64,000 bases of DNA from Rhodospirillaceae bacterium (GTDB taxonomy: Bacteria; Pseudomonadota; Alphaproteobacteria; DSM-16000; Inquilinaceae), in NCBI GenBank assembly GCA_020638575.1, contig JACKIH010000003.1:477501-541500 (forward strand), in the 5' to 3' direction. Shown here piece after piece: positions 52,533-62,432 of the stretch (position 1 is its first letter; every line of letters starts with the position of its first letter). Made by a program: the position numbers and the translations under genes. A model generated the notes under the pieces. The model saw nothing but the letters and a program-made list of their open reading frames with translations, ran no database searches and had not been told where the DNA came from.

Positions 52533-53534
52533 CTACAGGCCGATCCGCCGGTTGATGTCGAGGATCCCCTCGATGTCCAGGAAGTGCGGATTGGTGCCGG
52601 AGTTGTAGTCGTACCCCATGGGTACTTCCCGGCCCACCTGGCCCAGCCGGTCGGTGGTGTAGTCGAGGTCGCGGCCGAAGAACTTGATGCTGGGCCGCAG
52701 CACGAAGTGGTCCTCGAACTCCAGCGTCAGGTGGGAATCGTCGGCAGGGCACATCACCTCGTGCAACTTCTCGCCGGGGCGGATGCCAATGATCTCCTGC
52801 TTCAGGTCCGGCCCCAAGGCACGTGCCAGGTCGACGATGCGCACCGACGGGATCTTGGGCACGAAGATCTCGCCGCCATACATGCGGTCGAAGTTCTTGA
52901 TCACGAAGTCCACACCCTCCTGGAGGGTGATCCAGAAGCGGGTCATCTCCGGATGGGTGATCGGCAGCGAGGTGGCGCCGTCGGCGATCAGCTTCAGGAA
53001 GAAGGGCACCACCGAGCCGCGCGAGCCCACCACGTTGCCGTAGCGCACGACGGCGAACCGGGTCTCGTGCCGGCCGACCAGGTTATTGGCGGCGACGAAC
53101 AGCTTGTCGGACGCCAGCTTGGTGGCACCGTACAGATTGATCGGGTTCGCCGCCTTGTCGGTGGACAGGGCGATCACCTGGGAAACGTTGCAGGCCAGCG
53201 AGGCGGCGATCACGTTCTCCGCCCCGTGGATGTTGGTCTTGATGCATTCGATGGGGTTGTATTCGGCCGCCGGCACCTGCTTCAGCGCCGCGGCGTGGAT
53301 GACGATGTCGACCCGGTCCATGGCCGTCAGCAGCCGGTCGCGGTCGCGCACATCGCCGATGAAGTAGCGCATGCAGGGCGCGGTGTACTGTTGCGCCATG
53401 TCGAACTGCTTCAGCTCGTCGCGCGAATAGACGATCACCCGCTCCGGCGTGAAATCGCGCAGGAGCGTGGAGACGCATTTGCGCCCGAACGATCCGGTGC
53501 CACCGGTGATGAGGACCGATTTGCCGTCGAACAT
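52533..53534 (-). CDS. pseB: UDP-GlcNAc 4,6-dehydratase (inverting)
   Basis: First enzyme of pseudaminic acid synthesis; dehydrates UDP-GlcNAc with C5 inversion. The 333-residue protein has the Rossmann motif LITGGTGSFGRKC, YSRDELKQFDMAQQY, LSTDKAANPINLYGATKLASDKLF (modified Tyr-x3-Lys region) and IRPGEKLHEVM, all typical of PseB/FlaA1. Its ATG is immediately adjacent to the stop of the giant glycosyltransferase gene. Confidence 0.96.
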   Translation of the reverse strand: MFDGKSVLITGGTGSFGRKCVSTLLRDFTPERVIVYSRDELKQFDMAQQYTAPCMRYFIGDVRDRDRLLTAMDRVDIVIHAAALKQVPAAEYNPIECIKTNIHGAENVIAASLACNVSQVIALSTDKAANPINLYGATKLASDKLFVAANNLVGRHETRFAVVRYGNVVGSRGSVVPFFLKLIADGATSLPITHPEMTRFWITLQEGVDFVIKNFDRMYGGEIFVPKIPSVRIVDLARALGPDLKQEIIGIRPGEKLHEVMCPADDSHLTLEFEDHFVLRPSIKFFGRDLDYTTDRLGQVGREVPMGYDYNSGTNPHFLDIEGILDINRRIGL

Positions 53535-56500
53535 CTAGTTGCCTCCCTGGCCGCCCGCGAGCGGCAATACGTTCTCTGCTTCGATGGGCGCCGCCGGCGT
53601 CTGCGGCCTGCCGGCAAGCGACGGTCGACAGCCGCTGGCTGCCAGCCGCAGCGACGCCGCCGCGTCGAGTGCTGTCCGTTCGAACTTCTCCACGCAGCGC
53701 AGCGCGGCGATGCGCATGTGCGGATCGCCCGACACCCGGAAAGCTTCGAGCTGATCGTTGTTCCATCTCGGAACGCCGATCTTGTCGTTGGTGATCTGCC
53801 GCACCGAGTAGGTGTTGGGGATCGCCACGTCTTCGGTGCCGATGTACGTGATGAGCAGGGCCGCCTTCTGTCTCAGCTCATCGTCGGGGGCCCGATAGGT
53901 CTTGCCGAGCAGGTAGTCTTCGTACTGCCCGCGGGAGTCCGGGTAGGTCAGGTCCACCGGATAGTCGTATCGGCCGAACCAGGAGCACATCATCACCGGA
54001 ATGCCCATGGCGGTAAGTTCCAGACCGGTGGAGCCGTTCCACAGCACCGCCAGATCGATGAACTGCGCCAGGTCCTTGCTGTCGATATCGCGGTGGCCGA
54101 GGAACAGCACGTTGTCCGGCAGTTCGTCCGGCACCAGATCGCGGAAGCCCTGCACCAGGTCGAGCGCAACCTCCGGCCGCAACTCGTGCGGATGCGGCTT
54201 CACCACCAGCAGGAAATCGCTTCTTCCATCAAGCACTTGGATCGTGTGGTTGATCCAATCCTTCATGTCGATGTGGGCGGGGCCTCCGTCGAACGGCACA
54301 CCAAGGTCGCACGGGATCTTGCCGTAGCAGGCGATCACCTTCTGGCCGCGCGCCCGGCTTTCCGACAGCCGCTCCACCACCGACGGCAGGGCTGCGGCAG
54401 CACCGGAGCGGGAGACCTGGATCAGCCGTTCAGCCTGCTCGCGGTATTCCGGCCGTTCGCGGTTTTCCGGGTACCACGCCTCGAAGCGTTCCCTGATGGC
54501 CAGGAACGGCGACCGGGTCGTCTTGTGAACGGTCATGTCCACGACCGACATGGAGCCGGCCGTCTTGTTCCCGAGGTTGGTGAAGTAGTTCTCGTAGGCC
54601 ACGTTGACGTTGACGAATCCCAGCAACGGGTGGTCCTTCGCCCGGCAGAAATCCCGGAAGACCGAGTAGGGCGACACATGGGAGTTGCCCGACAGGATGA
54701 TCGTCGGCAGCCCCAGGCCGAGAACGACGTCGTTGTAGACCTCGTTGCAGAGCTTGAGCGCCGCATCGGCCCGCTTCAGGTGGCTGATGAATTCGCGCTC
54801 GGCGGACCGATCGGAAATATCGACGTCGAAGATGCGGAAGTACGTGGAGAGCCGCTCGTAGAACCCCATGAAGTAGTTGACGCGGCCGGCCTCCACCACG
54901 CGGTTCGGCCAATCCACGCGCCACTCGTTGTAGAACCTGTCGAACACGTGCCACATGGGCCACTTGCCGGCCAGGCGGTCGATGGCGGCGATGCCGGTGG
55001 GATCCGGCTGCATCATGCCTTCCGACAGGTGGATGACGGCGTAGCCGATCCGCCGCAATTCCACCAGCATCGGCGAAATCATCGACATGGTGTTGAGGCA
55101 GGTGTGCGAGGCGATGAACACCACACCCTTGGGAAAGCGCGGCTGAGGCGAAAACCGCAAGATCTCCGACGTCCTTTGCAGGAACCGGGATTTGGCGATT
55201 TCGTCGATGATCGATTCGCGCTTGGTATAGGACATGTTCCGGTCGACCATCCCCTGGAGGAGGACGATCGATTCGGCAAAGTTGCCCTTGGCCCGCAACA
55301 GGCGCGCATAGGACAGGATGACTTTCTGGCCCCGCCGCTCGGCTTCCGAAAGCCTGGAATAGCCCGCCAGGAAGGTCTCTTCGGCACCGATGGCCGCCTG
55401 ATATTCCAGTTCCAGCCGGCGGATCTCGCGGCCGAACTGGCGCTCGTTGGCCAGCTCGATCAGCTCGAAAACCTGGCCCGCCAGCTCCTGCTGCTGCAGC
55501 GCCAGAAGGCCGCGCATGACCAGCCGCAACTCGCCGAAGCGCTGCTCCAGAACCTTGATCGCACCGGGCCGGACCTTGCGATTGCGCCGCGACAGGCGGT
55601 TGCCGAGCCAGAGGCGAAGAGCTGCCGCCCGATCCCACCGATCGAGGCTGGCGATCCAGCGCGACTGCGGCGCCGCCTTCGCCGGATCGTCGGCAACGAT
55701 GGTCTTGATGGCCAACAGGCACCGCTCGATGGCCGGCATGTCCTCAATGCGGAGGCTGCGGACCAGTGAGGTGATGACGCCGCTGAGCGCGCCGGGGAAC
55801 TTCAGGGCGGCGTTGCGCTCCAGCAAGGCCGTGACGCGGACCTCCTCGTAGTAGCGGGCCGCGGCATCCCTCTCCGACCGGTAGGGCTTGCTGCGGAGCG
55901 CCATCATCAGACTGAAGAGGTTGTTGTCGCCCAAGCAGTTGTCTTCCGCTGCCCGGGTCACGAAGGCGTTGATGATCGGGTATTCGATGTTGGCGCACAG
56001 GCAGCGGAAATAGGCCACGGCGAGACGGCCGTCGACGCCGCCCTCCTCATTGAAGATGTTTGAAACCAGATCGGGCAGCGCCCCGAAGTTGCGCCCGTTC
56101 AGGCTGTACATGACGAAGTGCAGCGTCTCGAAGAAATGGGCTGCGATGGCCCGGTCGACGGTGCGGGCGCGCACCCTCTCCGTCAGCAGGGCGATCGACT
56201 CCACGCACAGCCTGGCCAGCAGGTCGAAGTTGGACGAGCGGATGAGGATCCAGGCGGCGTAGTAGAAGTCCCTGAGCAGATAGTCTCCGCTGAGGATCTC
56301 CGTGAACCGGTCCCGGTCCATGGCGCCGTAGTTCTGGTTGTCCGCAATGGTTTCCAGCAGCCGGTTGTAGGAAATCGCGCGGTCTCGGCGCCGCATGGCG
56401 AGGAGGGACGGCAGGCTGCGCTTCTTGGAGAAGATGTCCCGCTCGCGGGATTTCTCGAAGCAGAAGATCGACAGCAGCTCTTCGATACTGATCGGCTCGT

Positions 56501-57626
56501 CGGTGTGGGGGTGGATGTATCGCGGATAGACGATGTAGGCGAGCGCGAAGACCTCCTCCAGCGTGCGCGCCCGACCGCGATACGGCGTGGCCCGGCGGTT
56601 GCCGTCCTGCTCCAGCCCCCATCCTGCGTAGAACGGCCGCCCGGTGACGGTCACCGGGATGCCACGGATCATCGCTTCGAAGCCGAGCAACGATGTAATC
56701 GTGTAGACGTGGTCGAAATACTCCAGGATCTCCGTCGACGGCAGCGGATCCTCGACAAAGATGCAGAGTTCTCGCAAGTCATCGAGCTTCGAGCCCTGCT
56801 CGCGGCGCTTGGCGACGATATCGGGGTGCGGCACGAAGTAGATCTCGCCATCCGGATGTTCGGTGAGCGCGCGGATGATGAGGCTTCTGTTGGTGTTCGC
56901 CTTCTTCCAGAAGGTGAGTTTCGATATCGTCCCGCCAACGGTGCCGTACGCGATTGAGTCGTCGGACTCCACTTGGCCGGTGACCAGAACCTTTGGTTTG
57001 CCGGGCTGGCGGCGGGTGAGTCCGTATTTGTCGATCAGCTTCGGGTCGACCGCCTCGTAACTGTTGTATTTGGACAGCCTCATTGATCGGATCACGTCGA
57101 TGCAGCGCTGCGCCCGGTCCAGCAGGTCAGGCTGCGTGGCGAAATCGAAGTCTTCGATCAGCGTCCTCAGATCGGTCCGGGCCCGGCAATCGTAGTACGG
57201 TCCGCCGCGGTCGAAACACAGTGACAGCGGTTTCTCGTGCAGCGAGCCAAGTCCGAACGACCGAATGAAGCCGTCTTCAATGTAGTAGATCTCCAGACCA
57301 TGCCGCTTTGCATAGCCTTCAATCATCGAGGGAAGCTTATACGACCAGCTATAGATAACGACGTCCTCGCGCAGCTCATTGCGCAGGACTTTCAATATTC
57401 TCAGTTGCCGCCGGACCAGCCCACGACCGAAAGCGAAGGCAGTGCGATATTCAGGAAGGAATCCACTTATATATTTCCGCTTCCACGGATTGATGCCCCA
57501 CAGAAGTGCAATCGGCTTGTCCGGCGCGCGCACCCAATTCTCGCCGACCTGCTCAAATCCCTTCTCGATCGAGTATTGCTTAAGGAATCTGAGCTGGCGG
57601 TAGGGGTTGCGTGAGGCGCCAAACAT
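53535..57626 (-). CDS. KpsC-like giant glycosyltransferase
   Basis: 1363-residue cytoplasmic protein with two glycosyltransferase-like regions. N-terminal ~430 residues match the capsule-synthesis KpsC/LipA type: LLWGINPWKRKYISGF, IEDGFIRSFGLGS, KVLVTGQVESDDSI, FVPHPDIVAKRR and GRPFYAGWG with a following RRATPYRGRARTLEE. The middle (about 430-830) is helical. C-terminal ~500 residues contain a second glycan-transferase-like fold with VVKPHPHELRPE and LWNGSTGLELTAMGIPVM. KpsC proteins are about 675 residues with two GT domains that prime capsule with Kdo; this one is twice that. I chose ATG 57626 for its GGAG site; the frame is open to 57683. Next to pse genes, it may transfer pseudaminic acid or a Kdo linker. 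The 5' part is lower in GC. Confidence 0.82.
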   Translation of the reverse strand: MFGASRNPYRQLRFLKQYSIEKGFEQVGENWVRAPDKPIALLWGINPWKRKYISGFLPEYRTAFAFGRGLVRRQLRILKVLRNELREDVVIYSWSYKLPSMIEGYAKRHGLEIYYIEDGFIRSFGLGSLHEKPLSLCFDRGGPYYDCRARTDLRTLIEDFDFATQPDLLDRAQRCIDVIRSMRLSKYNSYEAVDPKLIDKYGLTRRQPGKPKVLVTGQVESDDSIAYGTVGGTISKLTFWKKANTNRSLIIRALTEHPDGEIYFVPHPDIVAKRREQGSKLDDLRELCIFVEDPLPSTEILEYFDHVYTITSLLGFEAMIRGIPVTVTGRPFYAGWGLEQDGNRRATPYRGRARTLEEVFALAYIVYPRYIHPHTDEPISIEELLSIFCFEKSRERDIFSKKRSLPSLLAMRRRDRAISYNRLLETIADNQNYGAMDRDRFTEILSGDYLLRDFYYAAWILIRSSNFDLLARLCVESIALLTERVRARTVDRAIAAHFFETLHFVMYSLNGRNFGALPDLVSNIFNEEGGVDGRLAVAYFRCLCANIEYPIINAFVTRAAEDNCLGDNNLFSLMMALRSKPYRSERDAAARYYEEVRVTALLERNAALKFPGALSGVITSLVRSLRIEDMPAIERCLLAIKTIVADDPAKAAPQSRWIASLDRWDRAAALRLWLGNRLSRRNRKVRPGAIKVLEQRFGELRLVMRGLLALQQQELAGQVFELIELANERQFGREIRRLELEYQAAIGAEETFLAGYSRLSEAERRGQKVILSYARLLRAKGNFAESIVLLQGMVDRNMSYTKRESIIDEIAKSRFLQRTSEILRFSPQPRFPKGVVFIASHTCLNTMSMISPMLVELRRIGYAVIHLSEGMMQPDPTGIAAIDRLAGKWPMWHVFDRFYNEWRVDWPNRVVEAGRVNYFMGFYERLSTYFRIFDVDISDRSAEREFISHLKRADAALKLCNEVYNDVVLGLGLPTIILSGNSHVSPYSVFRDFCRAKDHPLLGFVNVNVAYENYFTNLGNKTAGSMSVVDMTVHKTTRSPFLAIRERFEAWYPENRERPEYREQAERLIQVSRSGAAAALPSVVERLSESRARGQKVIACYGKIPCDLGVPFDGGPAHIDMKDWINHTIQVLDGRSDFLLVVKPHPHELRPEVALDLVQGFRDLVPDELPDNVLFLGHRDIDSKDLAQFIDLAVLWNGSTGLELTAMGIPVMMCSWFGRYDYPVDLTYPDSRGQYEDYLLGKTYRAPDDELRQKAALLITYIGTEDVAIPNTYSVRQITNDKIGVPRWNNDQLEAFRVSGDPHMRIAALRCVEKFERTALDAAASLRLAASGCRPSLAGRPQTPAAPIEAENVLPLAGGQGGN

Positions 57627-58381
57627 GTTCACTCCGTATATTTGCCCCGCAGCCGCCGACTTATGCTTTGGCTTTGCCGGCACCGACGCGTATCGACCAC
57701 TTATGTGTTGGCAAGAGGTCTGAGGCTCGATCTCGTCTGAAGCTAACTGGCAACCCTGCTACGGGGTTCCGTCTCCCAGGGTGGCAGCAGGGTCGCGGCA
57801 ACCGGGGTGAGGGCCGGCACCTCCAGTCCTTCGATCCGCCAACCGGAAGCCAGTTCGCGCCTCGCGCGTGACGCCTGCATCGGGCGCGGTTCGGCCACTG
57901 CGTTGTAGGGAGTGCGGTGCAGTGGCGCCAGGGCCTTGTGCGCCGGAAAGTCGAACTGCCGCAACGTGATCTCGCCAAGACGGCGCACCGGCCGACCATG
58001 GCCATTGAGGGTGTCGTAGAGGTCTGTGGATTGGATCACGGCGTTCACCACCTCGTTCTCGTTTCGCGCGTGGCGCCGTGACAGTGCGGCCACGCCAGCC
58101 GGCCTCCAATGGCCGGCCGGTCACGTCCTGCACTCTGGGTCCTCGGCAAGGCCGTTCGGCCGCGCAAGCTTACGGCTCAGTGTGTTGGAATCTGGGCAGA
58201 TCGTGCACACCGAGCGTTGACCTTCGGCGATCCGGCAAGCGGTCGACGCGGCACATGGACGGCGCCACTCTCGCCCATCTGTCAAGCCCCCGGCGGCGCG
58301 CGAATGTGTCTCAGCCTAGGGTCCGTACTCAACTGCCACAGGCGATGCCGGGGAGGTGGCGCCCCGCTGGTCTTTGCCGCC
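57627..58381. other. Gap between glycan operon and DeoR-type operon
   Basis: About 755 bases with one possible small gene on the minus strand (57743-58093, listed separately). The remainder has no convincing coding frame. The stretch just upstream of the KpsC-like start (57627-57760) is AT-richer and is the probable promoter region of the leftward glycan operon, though no clear -35/-10 pair is visible. Confidence 0.45.
57743..58093 (-). CDS. Hypothetical protein, possible gene remnant
   Basis: A 116-residue frame from a GTG start that I do not recognise. Third codon positions are GC-rich and residues 15-75 look like a normal soluble protein (VVNAVIQSTDLYDTL, RRLGEITLRQFDFPAHKAL), while the last 40 residues are Arg/Pro-rich. 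No clear ribosome-binding site. It might be a small orphan protein or the remains of a longer gene disrupted beside the glycan locus. Confidence 0.35.
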   Translation of the reverse strand: MAALSRRHARNENEVVNAVIQSTDLYDTLNGHGRPVRRLGEITLRQFDFPAHKALAPLHRTPYNAVAEPRPMQASRARRELASGWRIEGLEVPALTPVAATLLPPWETEPRSRVAS

Positions 58382-59155
58382 TCACGCCTCGCCGGTGCCG
58401 ACCACGCGCACCTGCACCGGCAGCTTGTCGATGGCGGCACGCTGGCGCGGATCGGGCTCGCGGTCGGTAATGATCTCGTCGAAGGCCGACAGGCTCGACA
58501 GCAGGTAAAGCGCGGTGCGCCCGAACTTGCTGGAATCCGCCAGCAGGTAGCGCTGCTCGGCCGCCGCCATCATCGCCTTCTTGGTCTTCGCCACCTCCTG
58601 GTTCTGGTGGTAGGCAGCGCCATCGCAGATGGTCGACGGCGACATGAAGGCGATGTCGGCGCGAATCGACGCCAGGGCCTGTTCGGCCAGCATGCCGAAG
58701 CAGCCGTTGAACTGGGAATTGGCGCTGCCCCCCAGCACGATCAGCTCGATGCCGTCGATATCGGCCAGGTACTGGATCGCCTGGAGATTGTTGGTGATCA
58801 CGGTGAGGCTGCGCTGCTCGCGCAGCAGTTCGGCCAGCATGCCGGCGGTGGAGCCGTCGTCGATGAGGATCGCCTGGCCCGGCTCCACCAGCTCGCGCGC
58901 CGCCGCCACGATGGCGCGCTTGGCCGCTTCGTTGAGGCGCGCGCGGTAGCGGAAGCTGCTCTCGAACCGGTTGGACGGATGCACCGAGGCGCCGCCGCGC
59001 ACCTTACGCAAGAGGCCGTGGGCTTCCAACTCGTCCAGGTCGCGGTAAATGGTCATGCGGCTGACCATCAGGCGTTCGGCCAGTTCGTCGACCGTGGCCG
59101 AGCCGTTGGCCATGAGAACGTCGACGATGGCGTTGCGCCGTTGCGCGGATTTCAC
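58382..59155 (-). CDS. DeoR family transcriptional regulator
   Basis: DeoR/GlpR-type repressor, 257 residues. N-terminal helix-turn-helix: QRRNAIVDVLMANGSATVDELAERLMVSRMTIYRDLDELE (about residues 5-45). The C-terminal phosphosugar-sensing domain has ILIDDGSTAGMLAELL, VITNNLQAI and DIAFMSPSTI, with the late DSSKFGRTALY motif. The GTG start overlaps the stop of the GlpD-like gene (GTGA), so it is the last gene of the operon and likely represses it, sensing a phosphorylated polyol. Confidence 0.9.
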   Translation of the reverse strand: MKSAQRRNAIVDVLMANGSATVDELAERLMVSRMTIYRDLDELEAHGLLRKVRGGASVHPSNRFESSFRYRARLNEAAKRAIVAAARELVEPGQAILIDDGSTAGMLAELLREQRSLTVITNNLQAIQYLADIDGIELIVLGGSANSQFNGCFGMLAEQALASIRADIAFMSPSTICDGAAYHQNQEVAKTKKAMMAAAEQRYLLADSSKFGRTALYLLSSLSAFDEIITDREPDPRQRAAIDKLPVQVRVVGTGEA

Positions 59156-60894
59156 GATGTCGCTCGCCGATGTTCGAATTCCTGTCGGCCCTCCCCTATC
59201 ACGACGCGATGCCGCCGCAACAGGGTGGATCTGAGCCGCTGCAGCTCCGCCTCGGCGCGCGCCGTATCCCACCCCAGCGCCCCCGCGACGACGCGGCAGA
59301 CCGCGCGGATGTTGGCGGCATCGAGCTGGCCCAAGATGGCCATAGGCGTGCGGCGGAGTATCAGGTCCTCCAGGTGCACCACCATCTCGCGGGTCGCCAG
59401 GAAGGTCAGTTCGCGCTCGCTGTACCCCGTCAGGCCCGCCACCGGGCGGTCGGGCCCCTCGGCACAGAAGGCGGCCACGGCCGCGGCCCGCGCACCGTAG
59501 AGCGCCACCAGGTGCCGGGCGTGCTGCGGGTCCGTGCCGTAGGTGCTGCCAAGCTCCGCCACCTGCCGGGCCAGGTGCTCCGGCGTGGGCGAGAACCCCT
59601 CGCCGCCGCCGATGGGCCGCGCCTCGGTGGTCGCGCGACGGTCCCGGCCGAGCCGCCGCAGCACCTCGTCGGTGGTCTGCTGGGCGAAGGCGCGGAAGGT
59701 GGTCCATTTGCCGCCGACCAGCGACAGTACGGGAAAGCCGCGGTCGCCCGCCGGCTCCAGCGCCGGCATGGAGTGATCGCGGCTGATGTCGCCCGGATCG
59801 TCGGCACCGGAGCGCACCAGCGGGCGCACGCCGCTATAGGTGTAGACGATGTCCGGGCGGCCGACCGCCAGGTCGGGGAAGATGCCGTGCAGGGCGGCGA
59901 ACAGGTAGTCGATCTCCGCGTCGGTGCACACCGCCTCGTCCGGCTCCGCCAGCGGAATGTCGGTGGAACCCAGCAGCACCTTGTCCAGGTAGGGGAACAC
60001 CAGGCAGATGCGGGCATCGGCACTCTCGAAATAGATCATCTTGCCGCCCAGCCGGGCGTGCAGGTCGGCGTGATCGAGCAGGATGTGGGAGCCCTTGGTG
60101 CCGCCGATGAAGGCCGTCTCTTCTCCCATGGTCCGGTTGGCGTGGTCGATCCATGCACCGGCGGCGTTCACCACCACCGTGCCGGTGACGCGCAGCGGCC
60201 CGCCCCCGGGGTCGGCGGTGTCGCGGACCAGCAGCGCGTCGCCCTCGCGGCCCACCAGCTCGCAATGGTTCAGCGCCACCGAGCCGCCGCCGGCGGCACA
60301 GCCGTCCATGGCCAGTTCCAGGCCCAGCCGTTCCGGTGCGGTGATCCAGGCATCGTGGTAGGTGCAGCCGGCCACGAAGGCGCGGGCGATGCCGCGGAGC
60401 TGGCGGCGCAGGCGCCGCAGGCCCAGGAAGCCCGAGCGCGGCAGGATGCGCTCGTGGCGGCCCAGGAAATCGTAGAGCTTGAGGCCGGCCAAGATCACCG
60501 CGACGCCGCGCTCCTTGAAGCGCGGGCGGGCGCCGAAGAAGCGGAGGATCGCCGGGATGGTGCCGCCGAACCACGACCGTGCCGGCACCACCATGGGCAA
60601 AGGGCGAACCAGGTGGCTAGCGTTGCGCAGCAGGCGGTTGCGCTCCAGCGTCGATTCCGAGACCAGGCGGAACTCGCCCGTTTCCAGGTATTTCAGCCCG
60701 CCATGGATCATCCGCGACGGGGCGGCACTGGTGGCGCCGCACAGGTCCTCGCGCTCCACGATGAGGCAGCGCAGCCCCTGCAGCGACACGTCCCAGAACG
60801 TCCCCAACCCGTTGATACCGGCACCCACGACGATAACGTCGAAGCGGGGATCGTCCCTCACCTGGCGCAGCATTTCGGCGCGATCGAAAGCCAT
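59152..60894 (-). CDS. GlpD-like FAD-dependent polyol-phosphate dehydrogenase
   Basis: FAD-dependent dehydrogenase of the GlpD (glycerol-3-phosphate) / EryB (erythritol-phosphate) family, membrane-associated and feeding electrons to the respiratory chain. The 580-residue product has the FAD motif VIVVGAGINGLGTFWDVSL, the ATSAAPSRMIHGGLKYLE region, LVREREDL-like VEREDLCG and C-terminal GGKWTTFRAFAQQ. It starts (ATG 60894) overlapping the kinase stop by one base (TGATG). Because the neighbours are an FGGY kinase and a ribose-type ABC importer, a polyol-phosphate substrate other than glycerol-3-phosphate is possible. Confidence 0.88.
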   Translation of the reverse strand: MAFDRAEMLRQVRDDPRFDVIVVGAGINGLGTFWDVSLQGLRCLIVEREDLCGATSAAPSRMIHGGLKYLETGEFRLVSESTLERNRLLRNASHLVRPLPMVVPARSWFGGTIPAILRFFGARPRFKERGVAVILAGLKLYDFLGRHERILPRSGFLGLRRLRRQLRGIARAFVAGCTYHDAWITAPERLGLELAMDGCAAGGGSVALNHCELVGREGDALLVRDTADPGGGPLRVTGTVVVNAAGAWIDHANRTMGEETAFIGGTKGSHILLDHADLHARLGGKMIYFESADARICLVFPYLDKVLLGSTDIPLAEPDEAVCTDAEIDYLFAALHGIFPDLAVGRPDIVYTYSGVRPLVRSGADDPGDISRDHSMPALEPAGDRGFPVLSLVGGKWTTFRAFAQQTTDEVLRRLGRDRRATTEARPIGGGEGFSPTPEHLARQVAELGSTYGTDPQHARHLVALYGARAAAVAAFCAEGPDRPVAGLTGYSERELTFLATREMVVHLEDLILRRTPMAILGQLDAANIRAVCRVVAGALGWDTARAEAELQRLRSTLLRRHRVVIGEGRQEFEHRRATS

Positions 60895-62432
60895 CAGGAT
60901 GCCTTTGTGGGCTGCGGCGTGCCAGAGGCGCCGCGCAGGCCGGCCCAGTGCGGCCGCAGGGCGTCGATCAGGCCGAGATAGCGCGCGTAGGCGTCCGCCA
61001 GGCGGTCGCGGCGCGCGGGATCGGGCCCATAAGTGTGGGTGACGCGCACCAGGGCGGCCGCCGCCGATGCAGCGTCGGCGAACAGCCCCACGGCGACGCC
61101 GCCGATGATGGCGGCCCCCAGCGCTCCGGTTTCCTCCGCCGCCACCGTCTCCACCGGCAAATCCAGGGCGTCGGCGAAAAGTTGGCGGGCGAGCGGGCTG
61201 CGCGAAATCCCGCCGGACAGGCGCACCGCTTCCCCGGTGAAACGGCTGCGCAAGGCATCCAGGTGATAGCGGTGGTTGAAGACGATGCCTTCCATCACCG
61301 CGCGCAGCAGGTGGCCACGGTGGTGCCACGCCTGGATGCCGAAAAAGCCGCCCGAGGCATCGTCGCTCACCGGCGAGCCGTAGATGAAGGGGTGGAACTG
61401 GAGGTCGGACTCATCGGCGAAGGCCGCCGCGATTTCGCGATCGAGCACGGAAAACGGACCGCCGACGCCCGCCCCCGCGGCCACCGCATCGCGGCACAGG
61501 GTCTTCACGAACCAGTCCATGTTGGAACTGGCGGCCGGCGAGATCGCCATGTTCAGCCACTGGCCTTCGGCAATGCCGTTGCGGCACAGCCAGTCGGCCG
61601 ACGGCGCCGGGGATCTGGAGAACACCTCGTTGATGGAGAACGAGCCGGCGACGACGGCGAAGCTGCCCGGAGCCGCAACCCCCATGCCGACGGCGGTGGC
61701 GGTGACGTCGTGCAGCCCCATGGCCACCGGCGTGCCGGCGGAAAGCCCCGTCTCGGCGGCTGCAGCGGCGGTGATCTCGCCGCCGAGGTCGGCCGGCATG
61801 GCCACCTCCGGCAGCTTGCCGGCAATCTCCGGTACGCCGAACAGGGCCGGCAGCTCGGGCCCGTAGACCTGGGTGCGGTAGTCGGTGAAGGAGGTGCTGG
61901 CTTCGGTGAAGTCCGTCGCGGCGCGGCCGGTCAGCTTGAAGCGGATCCAGTCCTTGCAGGCCAGCACCCGGCCGATGCGGGCGTAGCGATCCGGCTCGTT
62001 GGCCTTCAGCCAGGCGAGCAGCGGGGCCGATGCCGCGGCGTAGGGGATCTGGCCCGCCTGCTCCAGGGCGGCCGCCAGCACGCCGGCCTCGCGCCACCCG
62101 GCGATGATGCCGGCGGCCCGCGTATCCAGCGACAGGATGGCGGTGCCGAGCGGCCGGTCGGCCCCGTCCAGCAGATAGACGCCGTCGCCATGGCCGGTAA
62201 CGCAGACCGCACGCACGCGGCCGGGATCGATGCCGGCGAGCGCATCGCGCAACGCCCCGCAGACATCCTCCCACAGCCCCGCCATGTCGCGCTCCACGCG
62301 CCGTGGGCCGGGCTTGATCTGGGCGGTTTCGCGCCGGCCGATGCCCAGTTCGCGCCCGGCCGTGTCGAACACGATGGCCTTGGTGACCGTCAGTCCGCAA
62401 TCGATCCCGATCAGGCAATCGTCGGCCGTCAC
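60894..62432 (-). CDS. FGGY family carbohydrate kinase
   Basis: Sugar or polyol kinase of the FGGY family (xylulokinase, glycerol and erythritol kinases). The 512-residue product starts at GTG overlapping the permease stop (GTGA). N-terminal phosphate loop LIGIDCGLTVTKAIVFD (Asp11), then VCVTGHGDGVYLLD, LACKDWIRFKLTG, and GLHDVTATAVG with the likely catalytic Asp242; C-terminal GGISRSPLARQLFADALDL. The order and sequence style resemble erythritol-kinase-like (EryA) proteins, but the exact sugar is not settled. It probably phosphorylates the substrate brought in by the adjacent ABC importer. Confidence 0.88.
   Translation of the reverse strand: MTADDCLIGIDCGLTVTKAIVFDTAGRELGIGRRETAQIKPGPRRVERDMAGLWEDVCGALRDALAGIDPGRVRAVCVTGHGDGVYLLDGADRPLGTAILSLDTRAAGIIAGWREAGVLAAALEQAGQIPYAAASAPLLAWLKANEPDRYARIGRVLACKDWIRFKLTGRAATDFTEASTSFTDYRTQVYGPELPALFGVPEIAGKLPEVAMPADLGGEITAAAAAETGLSAGTPVAMGLHDVTATAVGMGVAAPGSFAVVAGSFSINEVFSRSPAPSADWLCRNGIAEGQWLNMAISPAASSNMDWFVKTLCRDAVAAGAGVGGPFSVLDREIAAAFADESDLQFHPFIYGSPVSDDASGGFFGIQAWHHRGHLLRAVMEGIVFNHRYHLDALRSRFTGEAVRLSGGISRSPLARQLFADALDLPVETVAAEETGALGAAIIGGVAVGLFADAASAAAALVRVTHTYGPDPARRDRLADAYARYLGLIDALRPHWAGLRGASGTPQPTKAS

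Noticed and set aside
50976..55769. 1597-residue open frame on the plus strand across the pse genes and glycosyltransferase
   Set aside because: Composition is His/Arg/Gln-rich and it runs antisense to several well-recognised genes; a shadow of codon bias.
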